Below, piece by piece: positions 8,534 to 16,040 of a stretch of 64,000 bases of DNA. This DNA comes from Natronococcus occultus SP4 (lineage in GTDB: Archaea; Halobacteriota; Halobacteria; Halobacteriales; Natrialbaceae), in NCBI RefSeq assembly GCF_000328685.1, contig NC_019974.1, forward strand, positions 735,001-799,000. The letters are read 5' to 3'. How positions within the stretch are numbered: position 1 is the stretch's first letter; each line of letters starts with the position of its first letter. The notes beneath the pieces were generated by a model, which saw only the letters and a program-made list of their open reading frames with translations, ran no database searches and was not told where the DNA came from. The position numbers and the translations under genes were made by a program.

Positions 8534-8803
8534 TCGACTGTGTCTTCTTCGTAGATAGAGTTTTCCTAACGTGGTATAAATATGTAATTTCCGTTGTTGA
8601 ACATACTTTCTATTCTTCGTGCGAGAAATTGATAGATGATAGAGGAATTGTAAGCGCTGCTGGTAACGCTATCAGGAGTACGGAGCGCGATTGTCCCGAC
8701 GATATCGAGTCCTCAAGAGGAACTTAGCGAGCAATCCAGTCAGCTCAGACTCGCGGCTGAATACTACCCCCGAATTAAAACGTTTGTCACTCACTGAGCT
8801 AAA

Positions 8804-8810
8804 TTATATA
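8804..8810 (+). promoter_or_regulatory. TATA box of the hairpin RNA candidate
   Basis: TTATATA at 8804-8810, within AAATTATATAAG, is one of the best archaeal TATA matches in the window. Its centre lies about 25 bases before 8831, the first paired base of the hairpin, the usual TATA-to-start distance in archaea. Confidence 0.55.
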
Positions 8811-8830
8811 AGAGGAAGATAACAAGCTTG

Positions 8831-8900
8831 TGAGGAACATCTCTCCCAGGCTCGTGGACATCGGGCGGACTTTGGGAAGATGTTCCTCAGCTTTCATTTT
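8831..8900 (+). ncRNA. Candidate small structured RNA
   Basis: An RNA starting about 25 bases after the TATA box would begin with TGAGGAACATCT (8831-8842), which pairs without mismatch to AGATGTTCCTCA (8878-8889). One bulged C (8843) is followed by five more pairs (8844-8848 with 8873-8877). The apical loop is 24 bases, and an outer AAGC/GCTT helix may add four pairs. The hairpin is followed by CTTTCATTTT (8891-8900), a T-rich run that could end archaeal transcription. No coding frame fits. I do not recognise it as SRP RNA, RNase P RNA or tRNA. It could instead be the terminal hairpin of a lost mobile element. Confidence 0.45.
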
Positions 8901-9273
8901 GGCACCCGATCGTCACGGGGGAGAGACGAACTTGAGAAGAACAGCGGACGCGGAGGGTCGGCTACCCAGGGGTTCACTCGTGGGTTTGTCGGTCGGCTCT
9001 CGCACTTGGTGGGCCCACACGGAAGCCCCCGCCACTGACGTTCCAATCGAGGACTTCCAACACGAGAGTCGGAGCGATACGTTCGACTCCCCGATTTCGA
9101 GGCTGGCTGACGGACAGTCCGTCCCATCGGCGCCCTCTGCGCCCGTGAGACGGATTGGATATCTCCACACGGAGTCAGCTCACGCTTCCGCACTTCCTCA
9201 CCTTCGTTTTCGTGTCGTGTCGTCGTTGACACCGTTCGGTCGAACTGTGTCCGGATCCGAACCGCGAGTTCCC

Positions 9274-10134
9274 TCAGCGGAGCCGATCCCGCAGCCGCCG
9301 CCACAGCGCCTCCGGAACGGCCTGCGTTCGCTTGGCCATCAACACCGCGCCTTCGGCGTCGCGAGCGATCGCCTCGGGGACGTCTCCGACCAGCGCCCGG
9401 CGGAGAAACCCGCCCTCGGCCGCGCCGACGACGGTCACGTCGTGCTCGCCCGAGCGGTCGACGATCGTCTCGACGACCGACCCCTCGAGGACGTTCTGTG
9501 TGACCGATTCGACGGCACCCAGCGCGGGCGCGGTGCGATCGAGCAGCGTCCTCGCCTCGGCGACGGTCTCCTCCTCGCGGTCGGGGACGACGGTGACGAG
9601 TTCGATCCGGGCGTCGTGGGCGCGGGCCAGCGAACCCGCGGTTTCGGCGGCGAACGCCGTGTTGGGGCCGCCGGCGACGGGGACGAGGACGGAGGCGACG
9701 GCGTGGCGATCCCGATCGATACGCTTGACGAGGACGTCACACGGCGCGTCCGCCAGGACGTCGTCGATGTGGCTCCCCAGGACGACGTCCCGTCGGCGGG
9801 GGCGACCGCGCCAGCCAAGCAGGATCGTCGCGACGTCCTCGGCGTCGGCAACCCCGCGGACGCTCTCGGCGACGCTCCGGCCAAACTGGATCCGACCCGT
9901 CGCGGAAACGCCGTCGCTCCGGGTTCGCTCGACGGCCTCGTTGACCAGGTCCTTCTGATCGTCGACGTCGAACCGGCGTCGTGCCTCCCCGAGGGGGACC
10001 TGCATCGGAACGGTGACGACCGAGAGGACGAGGATCTCGAGGTCGCGATCGGTCGCGATATCGATCGCGGTATCGAGCAGGCGATCCGCGGTTTCGGGGT
10101 TGGCGACGGGAACGAGCAGACGATCTGCCGGCAT
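9274..10134 (-). CDS. Tandem universal stress (UspA) protein
   Basis: 286 residues from ATG 10134; a GTG 15 bases upstream is also in frame. Two Usp folds are fused: domain 1 (about 1-140) opens with DRLLVPVANPETADRLLDTA and closes on a nucleotide-loop-like LLGWRGRPRRRDVVLGS; domain 2 (about 145-275) runs from VASVLVPVAGG to a degenerate VVGAAEGGFLRRALVGD. Single-domain Usp proteins usually dimerise, so this is a built-in dimer. Its role is probably stress adaptation in the cytosol. It faces the gene-free stretch and is followed upstream by a membrane protein on the same strand. Confidence 0.85.
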   Translation of the reverse strand: MPADRLLVPVANPETADRLLDTAIDIATDRDLEILVLSVVTVPMQVPLGEARRRFDVDDQKDLVNEAVERTRSDGVSATGRIQFGRSVAESVRGVADAEDVATILLGWRGRPRRRDVVLGSHIDDVLADAPCDVLVKRIDRDRHAVASVLVPVAGGPNTAFAAETAGSLARAHDARIELVTVVPDREEETVAEARTLLDRTAPALGAVESVTQNVLEGSVVETIVDRSGEHDVTVVGAAEGGFLRRALVGDVPEAIARDAEGAVLMAKRTQAVPEALWRRLRDRLR

Positions 10135-10225
10135 GGCAACTATCCGCACCGTCCTCGCGCAGCGACAAGTAGCCTCTCCCAGCAGCGCGAGCGGGTGTTC
10201 GCGAGTCGGAGCCGGTCTCTTGCGG

Positions 10226-10771
10226 TCATCGGTCGCGGGAGCGCTCCTCGTCGACGAACGCCTCGCGGAACGCCTCGGGGAGGTGGCGGCGTTCCCACGC
10301 CCGTCGGTCCGTGTCGTCGAGCACTGCCGCCCAGACAGCCAGTACGGTCACGAATGCCCCGAGCCCGGGGAACACGATCAGCGCGGCGGTGAGAAGCGGC
10401 TCGAGGACGAAGACGCCGACGAACCGAGCGGTCAGGCCGGCGAGGTCGGGACCGAACAGGAGCCACCGACCGAGGAAGGGAGCGAGCAGGACGATCGCGA
10501 GAGGGTAGGCGACGGCGTTCAGGACGGGCCCGCCGTAGCCACGGATGAACGCGATCCCGAAGTAGGTCCAGACGGCGATCGAGCCGGCGACGCCGCCGAC
10601 CCGCTGTTGGTCGACGCTCGTCGCGGGTGCCAGCACCGAGAGCTCGCCGTAGACCGCGCCGACAGCACCGAAGTACGCGAGCCAGAAGACGATCACGGCG
10701 CCGACGACCGTCAGCGCGTGCTCGAGACGGCGCTGGTGGACGAAACTCGCAAGGCCGAGCGGACGCTCCAT
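10226..10771 (-). CDS. Haloarchaeal multi-span membrane protein
   Basis: 181 residues with about four or five hydrophobic segments (roughly 17-42, 60-78, 82-105, 108-150) and a charged C-terminal tail rich in Arg, Asp and Glu (DDTDRRAWERRH). No enzyme motif is seen. It lies 91 bases upstream of the Usp gene on the same strand. Function is unknown. Confidence 0.65.
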   Translation of the reverse strand: MERPLGLASFVHQRRLEHALTVVGAVIVFWLAYFGAVGAVYGELSVLAPATSVDQQRVGGVAGSIAVWTYFGIAFIRGYGGPVLNAVAYPLAIVLLAPFLGRWLLFGPDLAGLTARFVGVFVLEPLLTAALIVFPGLGAFVTVLAVWAAVLDDTDRRAWERRHLPEAFREAFVDEERSRDR

Positions 10772-10841
10772 CGGTCGAATCCCCGGGCCCGGAGCTGTTC
10801 AACGTTCCGGGTTCGAATCCCGACGGGCGAAACGACGTGTC

Positions 10842-11918
10842 TCAGTCGTCCGCGGGAACGGCTCGCTGGCTTCGGTCGCCGGCCATCGCGAGGACGTCGT
10901 CGAAGAAGTCGAGGGTGTCCTCGGGGCCGGGGTTGGCTTCGGGGTGGTACTGGCGGGTGAGGATGTCGTGTTCGATCCCGTCGAGCCCCTCGGGCGTGTC
11001 GTCGTTGACGTTGATCTGCGTGACCTCGAGGTGCTCGCCCGGCTCCGCGACAGCGTAGCCGTGGTTCTGGGTCGTCATAACAACGCGACCCGAGTCGAGA
11101 TCGAGCACGGGCTGGTTGACGCCGCGGTGGCCGAAGGCCATCTTCTCGGTGCTGCCGCCGAGCGCCTCGGCGACGATCTGCTGGCCGAGACAGATGCCGG
11201 CGATCGGTGCCTCGCCGACGTACTCCTCGACGAGTTCGATGGTCGGCTCGAAGTTGACCGGATCACCCGGGCCGTTCGAGATGAACAGGACGTCGGGGTC
11301 GACGGCCGCGACGTCCTCGACGCCGGCGTCGTAGGGCAGGACGTGGACCTCGGCGTCGCGCTCGACCAGCGAGCTGACGATCGAGCCCTTCGCACCGCAG
11401 TCGATCAGCGTGACGGTCGCGCCGTCGTTGCCGGCGCCGTGGACCTCGGGCTCGTCGACGCTGACCTGGGCGCCGATCTCGGTGTGCTCGCTCATCTCCT
11501 TGCAGGCCTCCAGTTCGGCCAGGGCGTCCTCCTCGGAGACGTCCTCGCCGACGGCGATGCCGCACTTCATTGCGCCCTCGTCGCGGATGTCGGTGACGAC
11601 CTCACGGGTGTCGAGGTGGTCCATGGCGGGAACGCCCTCGCTCTCGAGCCAGTCGGCGACGTCCTCGGTGAGCTCTCGGGAGAGGACGGCGCGGGGGTGA
11701 ACGCGGTCGTCCTCGAACCGCTCCTCGCGGACGCCGTAGTTTCCGATCAGCGGGTACGAGAAGGTAAGGACCTGCTCCTCGTAGGACGGATCGGTCAGAC
11801 TCTCCTCGTAGCCGGTGTAGGCCGTCGTGAAAACCAGTTCGCCACGGGCCGTTCCCGGAGCGCGACCACGGCCCTCGATCACGTGGCCACCCTCCAGCGC
11901 AACGTAGGCAGCTGTCAT
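10842..11918 (-). CDS. carA: Carbamoyl-phosphate synthase small subunit
   Basis: 358 residues. It supplies ammonia from glutamine to CarB for arginine and pyrimidine synthesis. The N-terminal CarA domain (about 1-150) has FTTAYTGYEESLTDPSY; the C-terminal class I glutamine amidotransferase has the nucleophile Cys243 in GICLGQQ and a late HPE (YHPEANPGP). carB is not adjacent in the window. On the minus strand a TATA-like ACTTATGAC lies about 28 bases before the ATG, pointing to a leaderless transcript. The Lrp-type gene is divergent, and palindromic sites lie between the two starts. Confidence 0.95.
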   Translation of the reverse strand: MTAAYVALEGGHVIEGRGRAPGTARGELVFTTAYTGYEESLTDPSYEEQVLTFSYPLIGNYGVREERFEDDRVHPRAVLSRELTEDVADWLESEGVPAMDHLDTREVVTDIRDEGAMKCGIAVGEDVSEEDALAELEACKEMSEHTEIGAQVSVDEPEVHGAGNDGATVTLIDCGAKGSIVSSLVERDAEVHVLPYDAGVEDVAAVDPDVLFISNGPGDPVNFEPTIELVEEYVGEAPIAGICLGQQIVAEALGGSTEKMAFGHRGVNQPVLDLDSGRVVMTTQNHGYAVAEPGEHLEVTQINVNDDTPEGLDGIEHDILTRQYHPEANPGPEDTLDFFDDVLAMAGDRSQRAVPADD

Positions 11919-11931
11919 TACGAACTACGTA
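11918..11931. promoter_or_regulatory. Degenerate operator half overlapping the carA start
   Basis: TTACGAACTACGTA repeats the TTACGAA half-site of the palindrome at 11970-11984, with an imperfect second half. It overlaps the start of carA, where bound protein would block expression. Confidence 0.4.
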
Positions 11932-11969
11932 TTGGATAACGGGTCATAAGTGTTGCCTTCGAAACTCAG

Positions 11970-11984
11970 TTACGAATTTCGTAA
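11970..11984. promoter_or_regulatory. 15-bp palindromic operator between carA and lrp
   Basis: TTACGAA-T-TTCGTAA is a perfect 7-1-7 palindrome. It is centred 43 bases before the Lrp-type start and 59 bases from the carA start. This size and symmetry fit a dimeric Lrp/AsnC binding site, so autoregulation and control of carA are likely. That is inferred from position and symmetry only. Confidence 0.6.
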
Positions 11985-12019
11985 TCGGTAAGTGCGGGTC
12001 GGTGGTACTCACGCATCTC

Positions 12020-12433
12020 ATGGACGAGCTGGACCGACAGATCCTCGATACGCTGCGGCGGGACGCCCGGACGCCGTACACCGAGATCGCCGACGAGGTC
12101 GGGACGAGCGAGGGAACGGTACGAAACCGCGTCGAACGGATGATGGAGGAGGGGGTGATCGAGCGGTTTACGATATCGACCCATACGGGCAACGTCAAGG
12201 CGATGATCGAGGTCAGCGTCGCCGTCGACGTCGACACCAAGGTCGTCTCGGAACGGATGGCCGAGTGGGAGGAGGTCGATTTCGTCTGGATGGTCTCGGG
12301 CGAGCAAGACATCGTACTGGTCGTCGACGCCGCCGACACCCGCGGGGTCAACGACCTCATCACGCAGGCTCGCGACCAGGAAGAGGTCGTCAGCACCCAG
12401 ACGCGGCTGATTCTGGACGAGCAGCTCGGTTGA
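12020..12433 (+). CDS. Lrp/AsnC family transcriptional regulator
   Basis: 137 residues from ATG 12020. The N-terminal helix-turn-helix (LDRQILDTLRRDARTPYTEI, then TSEGTVRNRVERM) is typical of Lrp/AsnC. The C-terminal RAM domain (about 65-135) keeps the beta-alpha-beta layout with VWMVSGEQDIVLVVDA, where an effector such as an amino acid usually binds at a dimer interface. It is divergent from carA with a perfect palindrome between them, so control of carbamoyl-phosphate supply, for example by glutamine or arginine, is a reasonable guess. It ends seven bases from the convergent PHP gene. Confidence 0.9.
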   Translation: MDELDRQILDTLRRDARTPYTEIADEVGTSEGTVRNRVERMMEEGVIERFTISTHTGNVKAMIEVSVAVDVDTKVVSERMAEWEEVDFVWMVSGEQDIVLVVDAADTRGVNDLITQARDQEEVVSTQTRLILDEQLG

Positions 12434-12439
12434 CGGCGG

Positions 12440-13150
12440 TCATGGATCGTCGGGCTCCGGAGGGTCGCCCACGCCGGGGGACGGATCCGACAGCAGTCCG
12501 TCGGGATGTTTCCGGGCATGAATCGTGCGGTAGAGCCGCCGCAGCGCGCGGTCGGACCGTCCAGTTGCGACTCGAGGCTCGACCCGGCCGTCCCGGATCG
12601 CCTCGACGACCGCCTCGGGTGTGAGCTCGGCGGCGTCGATCCGCGTGTACGCCCGCCCCGCCTCGAAGGGGTAGTGGGCGTCGCTGCCCCCGACCAGGGG
12701 CAGCTCGTGGCGTTCGGCCAGTTGCTGGACCAGTCGCTCGGTCCGGGGGTGTTTGCCGTTGATCTCGATCGCGTCGAACGGCAACTCATCGAGTTCCCTG
12801 ATCGTGCTGTCGCGGTAGGGGTGAGCGACGATCGCCGCACAGCCCCGGTCGTGGGCCAGCTCGACGACCTCCGCGGGCGTGTACTCACCCGGCACCGTCT
12901 CGGCCGGCGGATCGGGGCCGACAACGAGGACGTGCCCGCGGGTCGTCGACACCTCGATTCCGGGGATCACCGTCACGCGCGCGGACGAAAACGGCGTGTA
13001 GTAGTCGTGGTTCGTCGTGGCGACGCCGTCGAGTCCGCGGACGTCGATCGCTCGTGCGAGCAGCCGGAACCCGTAGGGGTCGAACCGATCCCCGAGACGG
13101 CGATGGCCGTGGAAGAACCGCGTGTGAGCGTGGAGGTCGACAGCGAACAT
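12440..13150 (-). CDS. PHP domain phosphoesterase-like protein
   Basis: 236 residues. It starts MFAVDLHAHTRFFHG with the first PHP metal motif (HAH), followed by NHDYYTPF, GIEVSTTRGHVLV, VAHPYRD and GGSDAHYP, the later metal motifs. PHP proteins hydrolyse phosphoesters with two or three metal ions. The single domain without polymerase parts suggests a small-molecule or nucleotide phosphatase. The last 25 residues are acidic and proline-rich. The substrate is unknown. It converges with the Lrp gene and is divergent from the lipid kinase. Confidence 0.85.
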   Translation of the reverse strand: MFAVDLHAHTRFFHGHRRLGDRFDPYGFRLLARAIDVRGLDGVATTNHDYYTPFSSARVTVIPGIEVSTTRGHVLVVGPDPPAETVPGEYTPAEVVELAHDRGCAAIVAHPYRDSTIRELDELPFDAIEINGKHPRTERLVQQLAERHELPLVGGSDAHYPFEAGRAYTRIDAAELTPEAVVEAIRDGRVEPRVATGRSDRALRRLYRTIHARKHPDGLLSDPSPGVGDPPEPDDP

Positions 13151-13203
13151 ATCTAGGGAAACGTGAACTGGCCGTTTTGATCTTCTGACTCATAGCGCCA
13201 CGT

Positions 13204-14190
13204 ATGAACGGAGACGCCGAGCGAGTCGGACGGACGAGCGGACCGGACACAGCGCCTGACGCGAAGCACGTCGTCGTCTGTAACCCGGCAAGCGGAACCG
13301 AAGACCACGTCGATCAGGTCCGTGCGCTCGCCCGCGAGCGAGACTTTGTGGTTCGAATCACCGAACAGGAGGGGGATGCGGTTCGATTCGCCCGGGAGGC
13401 CGCGGCCGACGGCGCCGAACTCGTCGTCGCGTCCGGCGGCGACGGAACGATCAACGAGGTCGTCAACGGCGTCCTCGAGGCCGACGCGTTCGCGGAGACG
13501 ACGCTGGCAGTCGTTCCGACGGGAACGGGCAACAACTTCGCGTCGAACGTTGGCGTCGACAGCGTCGAGTCGGCCTTCGAGGCGATCGATACGGGTCGGC
13601 GACGACGGATCGATCTCGGCACCGCGAACGGGCGGGCGTTCGTCAACTCCTGTGTGGGCGGCCTCACGGCGGAAGCAAGCGCCGCGACGACGCCGAGCGA
13701 GAAGCGACGGTTCGGCGTGCTCGCGTACGTCGGCCGAACACTCGAAACGATCACCTCGTTTGACTCCCTGCCGATCCGAGCAACGCTCGATCCGAAGCCC
13801 GAGGACTGCGGCGGGAGTAGCCGTCGCACGTGGACCGGCGAGGCGATGCTCGTCCTCGTCGGGAACTGTCGGCGCTTCGGCGGCACTGGCCACACCCAGG
13901 CCCACGTCGAGGACGGTCTGTTCGAGGTGACGATCGTCGAGAACGCCTCGACGACCGACCTCGTCGGCGAGGCGGCACTCGCGAGAGTGTTCGAGCGCGA
14001 CGAGCGCCGTATCGTCCGTCACCGGGTGCCGTCGCTGACCCTCGAGAGCCTGCGCGACGAGCCGATAGAGTACAGTCTCGACGGCGAGATGCTCGCCGCG
14101 GAGACGCTCTCGCTGGAGACGACCGCGACGACGCTCGAGGTCGTCGTCGGCGATCGCTACCGGCCGGATCCAGACGTCAGCGGGGAGTGA
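13204..14190 (+). CDS. Diacylglycerol kinase-like lipid kinase
   Basis: 328 residues. The catalytic domain opens with VVVCNPASGTEDHVDQV and has the key ASGGDGTINEVVNGVLE loop near residue 80 and VPTGTGNNFASN near residue 105, as in YegS/DgkB-type kinases. The C-terminal half (about 150-320) carries the beta-sandwich region of the family with LDGEMLA. It likely phosphorylates a lipid or a diacylglycerol-like archaeal ether lipid, or makes another polyprenoid product, at the membrane face. The isoprenoid gene idi lies 63 bases downstream on the same strand, consistent with a lipid role. Confidence 0.85.
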   Translation: MNGDAERVGRTSGPDTAPDAKHVVVCNPASGTEDHVDQVRALARERDFVVRITEQEGDAVRFAREAAADGAELVVASGGDGTINEVVNGVLEADAFAETTLAVVPTGTGNNFASNVGVDSVESAFEAIDTGRRRRIDLGTANGRAFVNSCVGGLTAEASAATTPSEKRRFGVLAYVGRTLETITSFDSLPIRATLDPKPEDCGGSSRRTWTGEAMLVLVGNCRRFGGTGHTQAHVEDGLFEVTIVENASTTDLVGEAALARVFERDERRIVRHRVPSLTLESLRDEPIEYSLDGEMLAAETLSLETTATTLEVVVGDRYRPDPDVSGE

Positions 14191-14253
14191 CACGGCTGAG
14201 ACCGGACGGTCGGAGACGATACTGGTTTCAGGAGCCGCTGTGATTGTGTCGGT

Positions 14254-14820
14254 ATGAGTACGCCACAGGACGAGGACGCCCACGAAAACGCACGGCAGGA
14301 CGTGATCGCCGTCGACGAGGACGACACCGAACTCGAACTCGTCAACCGCCTCGAGGCCCACACCGGTGACGGGATCCGCCACCGGGCGTTTACCGCGCTC
14401 GTTTTCGACCGGGACGACAACATCCTACTGGCCCAGCGCGCGCCGGGCAAGCGCCTCTGGGGGACTCACTGGGACGGCACCGTCGCCTCCCACCCCGTGC
14501 AAGGACAGAGCCAGGAGGAGGCGACCCGCCAGCGCCTCGAGGAGGAACTGGGCGTTACACCCGACCAGTACGACGATCTGCGGATCACCGACCGCTTCGA
14601 GTACAAGCGCTACTTCGAGAACGCGGGCGTCGAACACGAGGTCTGTTCCGTCCTGAAGCTGACGCTGTCGGATCGCACGCTCGATCCCGACAGGGACGAG
14701 GTCGCCGGCCTGTTGTGGGTTCCCTACGAGCGACTCCACCAGAACCCCGAGTGGTACCGACAGCTCCGTCTCTGTCCGTGGTTCGAGATCGCGATGCGTC
14801 GGGACGTCCGTTCGGAGTAG
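14254..14820 (+). CDS. idi: Isopentenyl-diphosphate isomerase, type I (NUDIX)
   Basis: 188 residues. It interconverts IPP and DMAPP for archaeal lipids, carotenoids and quinones. The NUDIX helix (GQSQEEATRQRLEEELGV) and the flanking HWDGTVASHP segment align with bacterial Idi. The Glu of HEVC (Glu129) aligns with the catalytic Glu of the E. coli enzyme, but the catalytic Cys (E. coli C67, in SVCGHP) is replaced by Ala78 (TVASHP). This may be normal for haloarchaeal homologues; I cannot test it. It follows the lipid kinase by 63 bases. Confidence 0.85.
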   Translation: MSTPQDEDAHENARQDVIAVDEDDTELELVNRLEAHTGDGIRHRAFTALVFDRDDNILLAQRAPGKRLWGTHWDGTVASHPVQGQSQEEATRQRLEEELGVTPDQYDDLRITDRFEYKRYFENAGVEHEVCSVLKLTLSDRTLDPDRDEVAGLLWVPYERLHQNPEWYRQLRLCPWFEIAMRRDVRSE

Positions 14821-15011
14821 TACCGAGGACGGTTTCGGATCTCGAAACTCGCCTTACGGTCGGCCGAACCGCGTTTGCCTGTCCGAACGCGGGTTAGCGG
14901 CGGCGTAGCAGTCGCCCGGTTCGTCGGGCCGTCCGGATGGGAACCGCTGTGAGCATCCGTGACGCTCCCGGGCCTCGAAAAACGAGTGGAGCTGTCGAGT
15001 GACGACGGCCC

Positions 15012-15539
15012 TCAGCGGCAGTTCGAGCCGAAGTTCTGGGTCACGTACAGCCGTCCGTCGTCGGCGACTGCGGCGCCGATCCCCTCGGCGGTCCAGGACG
15101 TCGAGAGAACGTTCCGGCGGTGGCCGTCGCTTCCCATCCACTGGTCGACGCTCCGTCGTGCGGCCGCCGTCGGTGACTCGTCGCTCGCGTAGTTGTACAG
15201 GACGTTCTCGGCCCGTCCCCAGCAGTCGACGTCGAACCGCTCGTACCGGTCGGTCATCGTCTCGCCCTCCGGCGAGGTGTGTGACAGGTAGCTGCGCTCG
15301 GCCATATCCTGGCTGTGGGAGGCCGCGGCCGCCGCGAGGTCCTCGCGGTAGGAGAGGGGGTCGAGCCCGTGCTCGGCGCGAACGGCGTTGACGCGGTCGT
15401 GGATCGCCGTCTCGACGGCGGCCTCGTACTCGCGGTCGCTCGCGGCGACCCCGCTCGCGCCGGCGGCACCGAGCGCGGCGCTTCCGGCAACGAGGGTAGC
15501 TGCGTTCCGTACGAACGATCGGCGTGTGTCGCGTACCAT
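15012..15539 (-). CDS. Tat-exported CAP-domain protein
   Basis: 175 residues. The N-terminus (MVRDTRRSFVRNAATLVAG) carries twin arginines before a hydrophobic run, a Tat signal, with likely cleavage after GVAAS near residue 34. The mature part is a CAP/SCP-like domain: HDRVNAVRAEHGLDPLSY, ASHSQDMAERSYLSHTSPEG, DGHRRNVLS and a late QNFGSNCR, with the family's His and Glu residues. CAP proteins are secreted; bacterial and archaeal roles are unclear. Two Cys residues (DCWG and NCR) could form a disulphide. The 145 bases upstream are AT-rich and hold its promoter. Confidence 0.85.
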   Translation of the reverse strand: MVRDTRRSFVRNAATLVAGSAALGAAGASGVAASDREYEAAVETAIHDRVNAVRAEHGLDPLSYREDLAAAAASHSQDMAERSYLSHTSPEGETMTDRYERFDVDCWGRAENVLYNYASDESPTAAARRSVDQWMGSDGHRRNVLSTSWTAEGIGAAVADDGRLYVTQNFGSNCR

Positions 15540-15684
15540 ACTTACCCACCGATCGCTACTGGATATTTACTATATTCGAGCTAACATCAATGGGATAACC
15601 ATAAGATTCGACGATAGTTGCAACTCGGAGAAAGTGGTGATGCGGCGGGACTGCGACGATCGATGGACCGGTGTCGCCGAGTTC

Positions 15685-16020
15685 TCAGGGCCGGGTCGTC
15701 GCCCAGACGGCCGTCACTGCAAGCAGGACTGCAGGGATCAGCGGCAGGACGATTAGCGCGAACAGGTAATCGGTCGCCGGGGGCCACAGCAGGATGATCC
15801 CGGGCGCGATGATGAACGCGAAAACGATGACGGCGACCAGCGTCCAGCCGCGCCAGTCGAACTCCCGGTCGGCCGTCTCGGGGTGGGCGGGCGTCTCGAC
15901 CCAGTCGGCGTCGTCGCTGGTCTCCCCGTCGTCGTCGAACGTCGAGGGGTCGTGAACGTAGCCGCCGTCGTCGCTCGATGTCACGTCCGGAGCTTGCGAG
16001 CCGACCGCCAAAGCAGTCAC
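15685..16020 (-). CDS. Two-span membrane protein with acidic N-terminus
   Basis: 111 residues from a GTG at 16020; another GTG at 15982 would remove 13 residues and is also plausible. An acidic, soluble N-terminal half (SSDDGG, DDDGETSDDAD) is followed by two hydrophobic segments (about 58-79 and 85-106). No motif is recognised. It lies next to the MDR dehydrogenase on the same strand with a 20-base gap. Confidence 0.6.
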   Translation of the reverse strand: MTALAVGSQAPDVTSSDDGGYVHDPSTFDDDGETSDDADWVETPAHPETADREFDWRGWTLVAVIVFAFIIAPGIILLWPPATDYLFALIVLPLIPAVLLAVTAVWATTRP

Positions 16021-16040
16021 GGTTCGTGGCCGTCGGCCGA

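Larger units (their letters stand above)
8534..9273. other. Gene-free stretch with a small-RNA candidate
   Basis: 740 bases between the HTH gene and the Usp gene without a credible protein gene. The first 300 bases are AT-rich and hold the HTH promoter and, on the plus strand, a strong TATA box followed by a long hairpin (8831-8900). From about 8900 the sequence is GC-rich again; frames exist in both directions, but their translations are low-complexity and resemble no family I know. I see nothing else definite there. Confidence 0.6.

Noticed and set aside
8830-10392. 520-codon plus-strand frame across the gene-free stretch and the Usp gene
   Set aside because: Mostly antisense to the Usp gene; the upstream part is low complexity without similarity to known families, and its start falls inside the RNA hairpin.
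10790-10835. tRNA-like T arm (CCGGGTTCGAATCCCG) before carA
   Set aside because: No matching acceptor strand, D arm or anticodon arm can be placed around it on either strand. It is a palindrome around TTCGAA, possibly a chance match or a tRNA fragment.
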